The position numbers and the translations under genes were made by a program. 64,000 nucleotides of DNA. Origin: Ruegeria atlantica (GTDB lineage: Bacteria; Pseudomonadota; Alphaproteobacteria; Rhodobacterales; Rhodobacteraceae). The stretch is from NCBI RefSeq assembly GCF_013032455.1, contig NZ_WQCF01000012.1, positions 1-64,000 on the forward strand. The letters are read 5' to 3'. The notes under the pieces are model-generated. The model saw nothing but the letters and a program-made list of their open reading frames with translations, was not told where the DNA came from and made no database searches. Shown here one piece after another: positions 63,318 to 64,000 of this stretch; the first letter of the stretch is position 1, and each line of letters begins with the position of its first letter.

Positions 63318-64000
63318 TCAGAGAATAAAGCTGACCCCAACCCACACTGACAGAAGGCCAAGCGCAAGCCCCCAAACGGCCCACAGCATGCGGCATGCGC
63401 GGAAAACTTCCGGCGCACCGATTTCGCGGGGAGCATCCCCATTTACCCAGGCCAGATCACGGACCTGCCCGTCATAGCTGCGCGGTCCGGCCAGCGCCAC
63501 GTTCAGGGCCTGGGCCATGGCGGCCTCGGGCCAGCCAGCATTGGGTGAAATATGGCGCCTCGTATCTGTTACCATTTCGGGCCAGCGCGCCCATTGGCCG
63601 GATAGCAACACGATCATGGCGCAGGTCAGGCGCGCAGGGATCAGGTTCAGAACATCGTCCAGACGTGCAGCAGCCCAGCCGAACTCGCGGTATTTTTCTG
63701 TGCGGTAGCCGATCATACTGTCGGCTGTATTGATGGCCTTATAGACGAGCAACCCCGGCAGCCCGGCGACCAGAAACCAAAATGCTGGTGCGATGATCCC
63801 ATCGCTGAGATTTTCAGCCGCGCTTTCGATTGCGGAGCGGGCGACCTGTGCCTCGGTCATGTCGCGCGTGTCGCGAGAAACAATCATCGCTACCTTGGCA
63901 CGCCCCTCAGCCAACGAAATTCGCAACCCATTGCCCACGTCGCGCACATGTGTCACCAGCGATTTCTGTGCCAACAGAATGGCGCAGATAATGATCTCGG
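63318..64000 (-). CDS. cobD: Adenosylcobinamide-phosphate synthase CobD/CbiB (partial, 5' end cut)
   Basis: At least 227 codons of CobD/CbiB, open across the window edge, so the true start lies beyond 64000. The membrane enzyme adds aminopropanol or its phosphate to cobyric acid. Segments [27 protein letters not shown] and [20 protein letters not shown] are diagnostic. With bluB it shows a full or partial aerobic B12 pathway in this organism. Confidence 0.9.
   Translation of the reverse strand, partial: EIIICAILLAQKSLVTHVRDVGNGLRISLAEGRAKVAMIVSRDTRDMTEAQVARSAIESAAENLSDGIIAPAFWFLVAGLPGLLVYKAINTADSMIGYRTEKYREFGWAAARLDDVLNLIPARLTCAMIVLLSGQWARWPEMVTDTRRHISPNAGWPEAAMAQALNVALAGPRSYDGQVRDLAWVNGDAPREIGAPEVFRACRMLWAVWGLALGLLSVWVGVSFIL

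Overview
The window looks like core chromosome of an alphaproteobacterium of the Rhodobacterales, most like the Roseobacter group (Ruegeria and relatives). Lineage markers are an L-malyl-CoA/beta-methylmalyl-CoA lyase of the ethylmalonyl-CoA pathway, a MipZ division-plane ATPase, an F0 ATP synthase operon (I-a-c-b'-b) separate from F1, an FYDLN-type acidic protein, a DUF1244 protein, and many MarR/GntR/Lrp regulators with aerobic transporters. I see no phage, insertion sequence, CRISPR array or rRNA. Coding density is high and only three gene-free stretches exceed 300 bases.

Layout. 1-9.2 kb: an unexplained leader stretch, a PuuB-like amine oxidoreductase, tRNA-Ala(GGC), an FYDLN protein, a YgjP-type metallopeptidase, a GntR regulator, a lipoprotein lytic transglycosylase, accA, a LysE/Lrp divergent pair, a PA14 protein and mcl1. 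9.4-12.4 kb: a dgcN-dgcA-dat cluster for D-glutamate and other D-amino acids. 12.4-18.6 kb: small DUF proteins, an N-formylglutamate amidohydrolase, pyk, a universal stress protein plus Ala/Gly symporter, and rpmI-rplT. 18.7-23.1 kb: a cyclase-SRPBCC fusion, a Tpa-like aminotransferase and an acyl-CoA synthetase. 23.1-29.8 kb: a homogentisate cluster with a divergent MarR regulator, hmgA, a 55-residue protein not annotated by size-limited callers, fahA, an atypical MBL protein, an MhpA/MhaA-like hydroxylase with a 65-residue partner, and a DOPA-dioxygenase-like protein. 29.8-35.9 kb: an adenylate cyclase, two AEC transporters around mipZ, and an MFS exporter. 36-43.9 kb: a split ribosomal and RNA-maturation cluster (rpmE, rplS, trmD, rimM, rpsP, ffh) carrying a sulfotransferase, a GH25 lysozyme, bluB, a chorismate mutase, a GNAT and a 49-residue membrane protein. 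44-49.5 kb: metabolic singletons with divergent regulators. 49.6-52.3 kb: the F0 operon. 52.3-64 kb: a FadR-type regulator and aminotransferase pair, smc, a YciA-like thioesterase, a VWA/TadG-type protein, a second lytic transglycosylase, and a cobD/cbiB cut by the window edge.

How the genes work together. The clearest functional unit is aromatic catabolism: the hydroxylase may make homogentisate, HmgA opens it and FahA finishes it, while the usual maleylacetoacetate isomerase is absent from the cluster. The second is D-amino-acid catabolism (DgcN acetylates D-Glu, DgcA epimerises it, Dat deaminates D-amino acids). Both universal stress genes carry the same FNR-like upstream block, which suggests low-oxygen control. 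I did not find a wholly new multi-gene system. The best leads are the homogentisate cluster with its two tiny proteins and a metallo-beta-lactamase-fold protein that has lost its second zinc site, the nucleotide-cyclase-like/SRPBCC fusion with a cysteine cluster, and the sulfotransferase embedded by overlaps between rimM and trmD.
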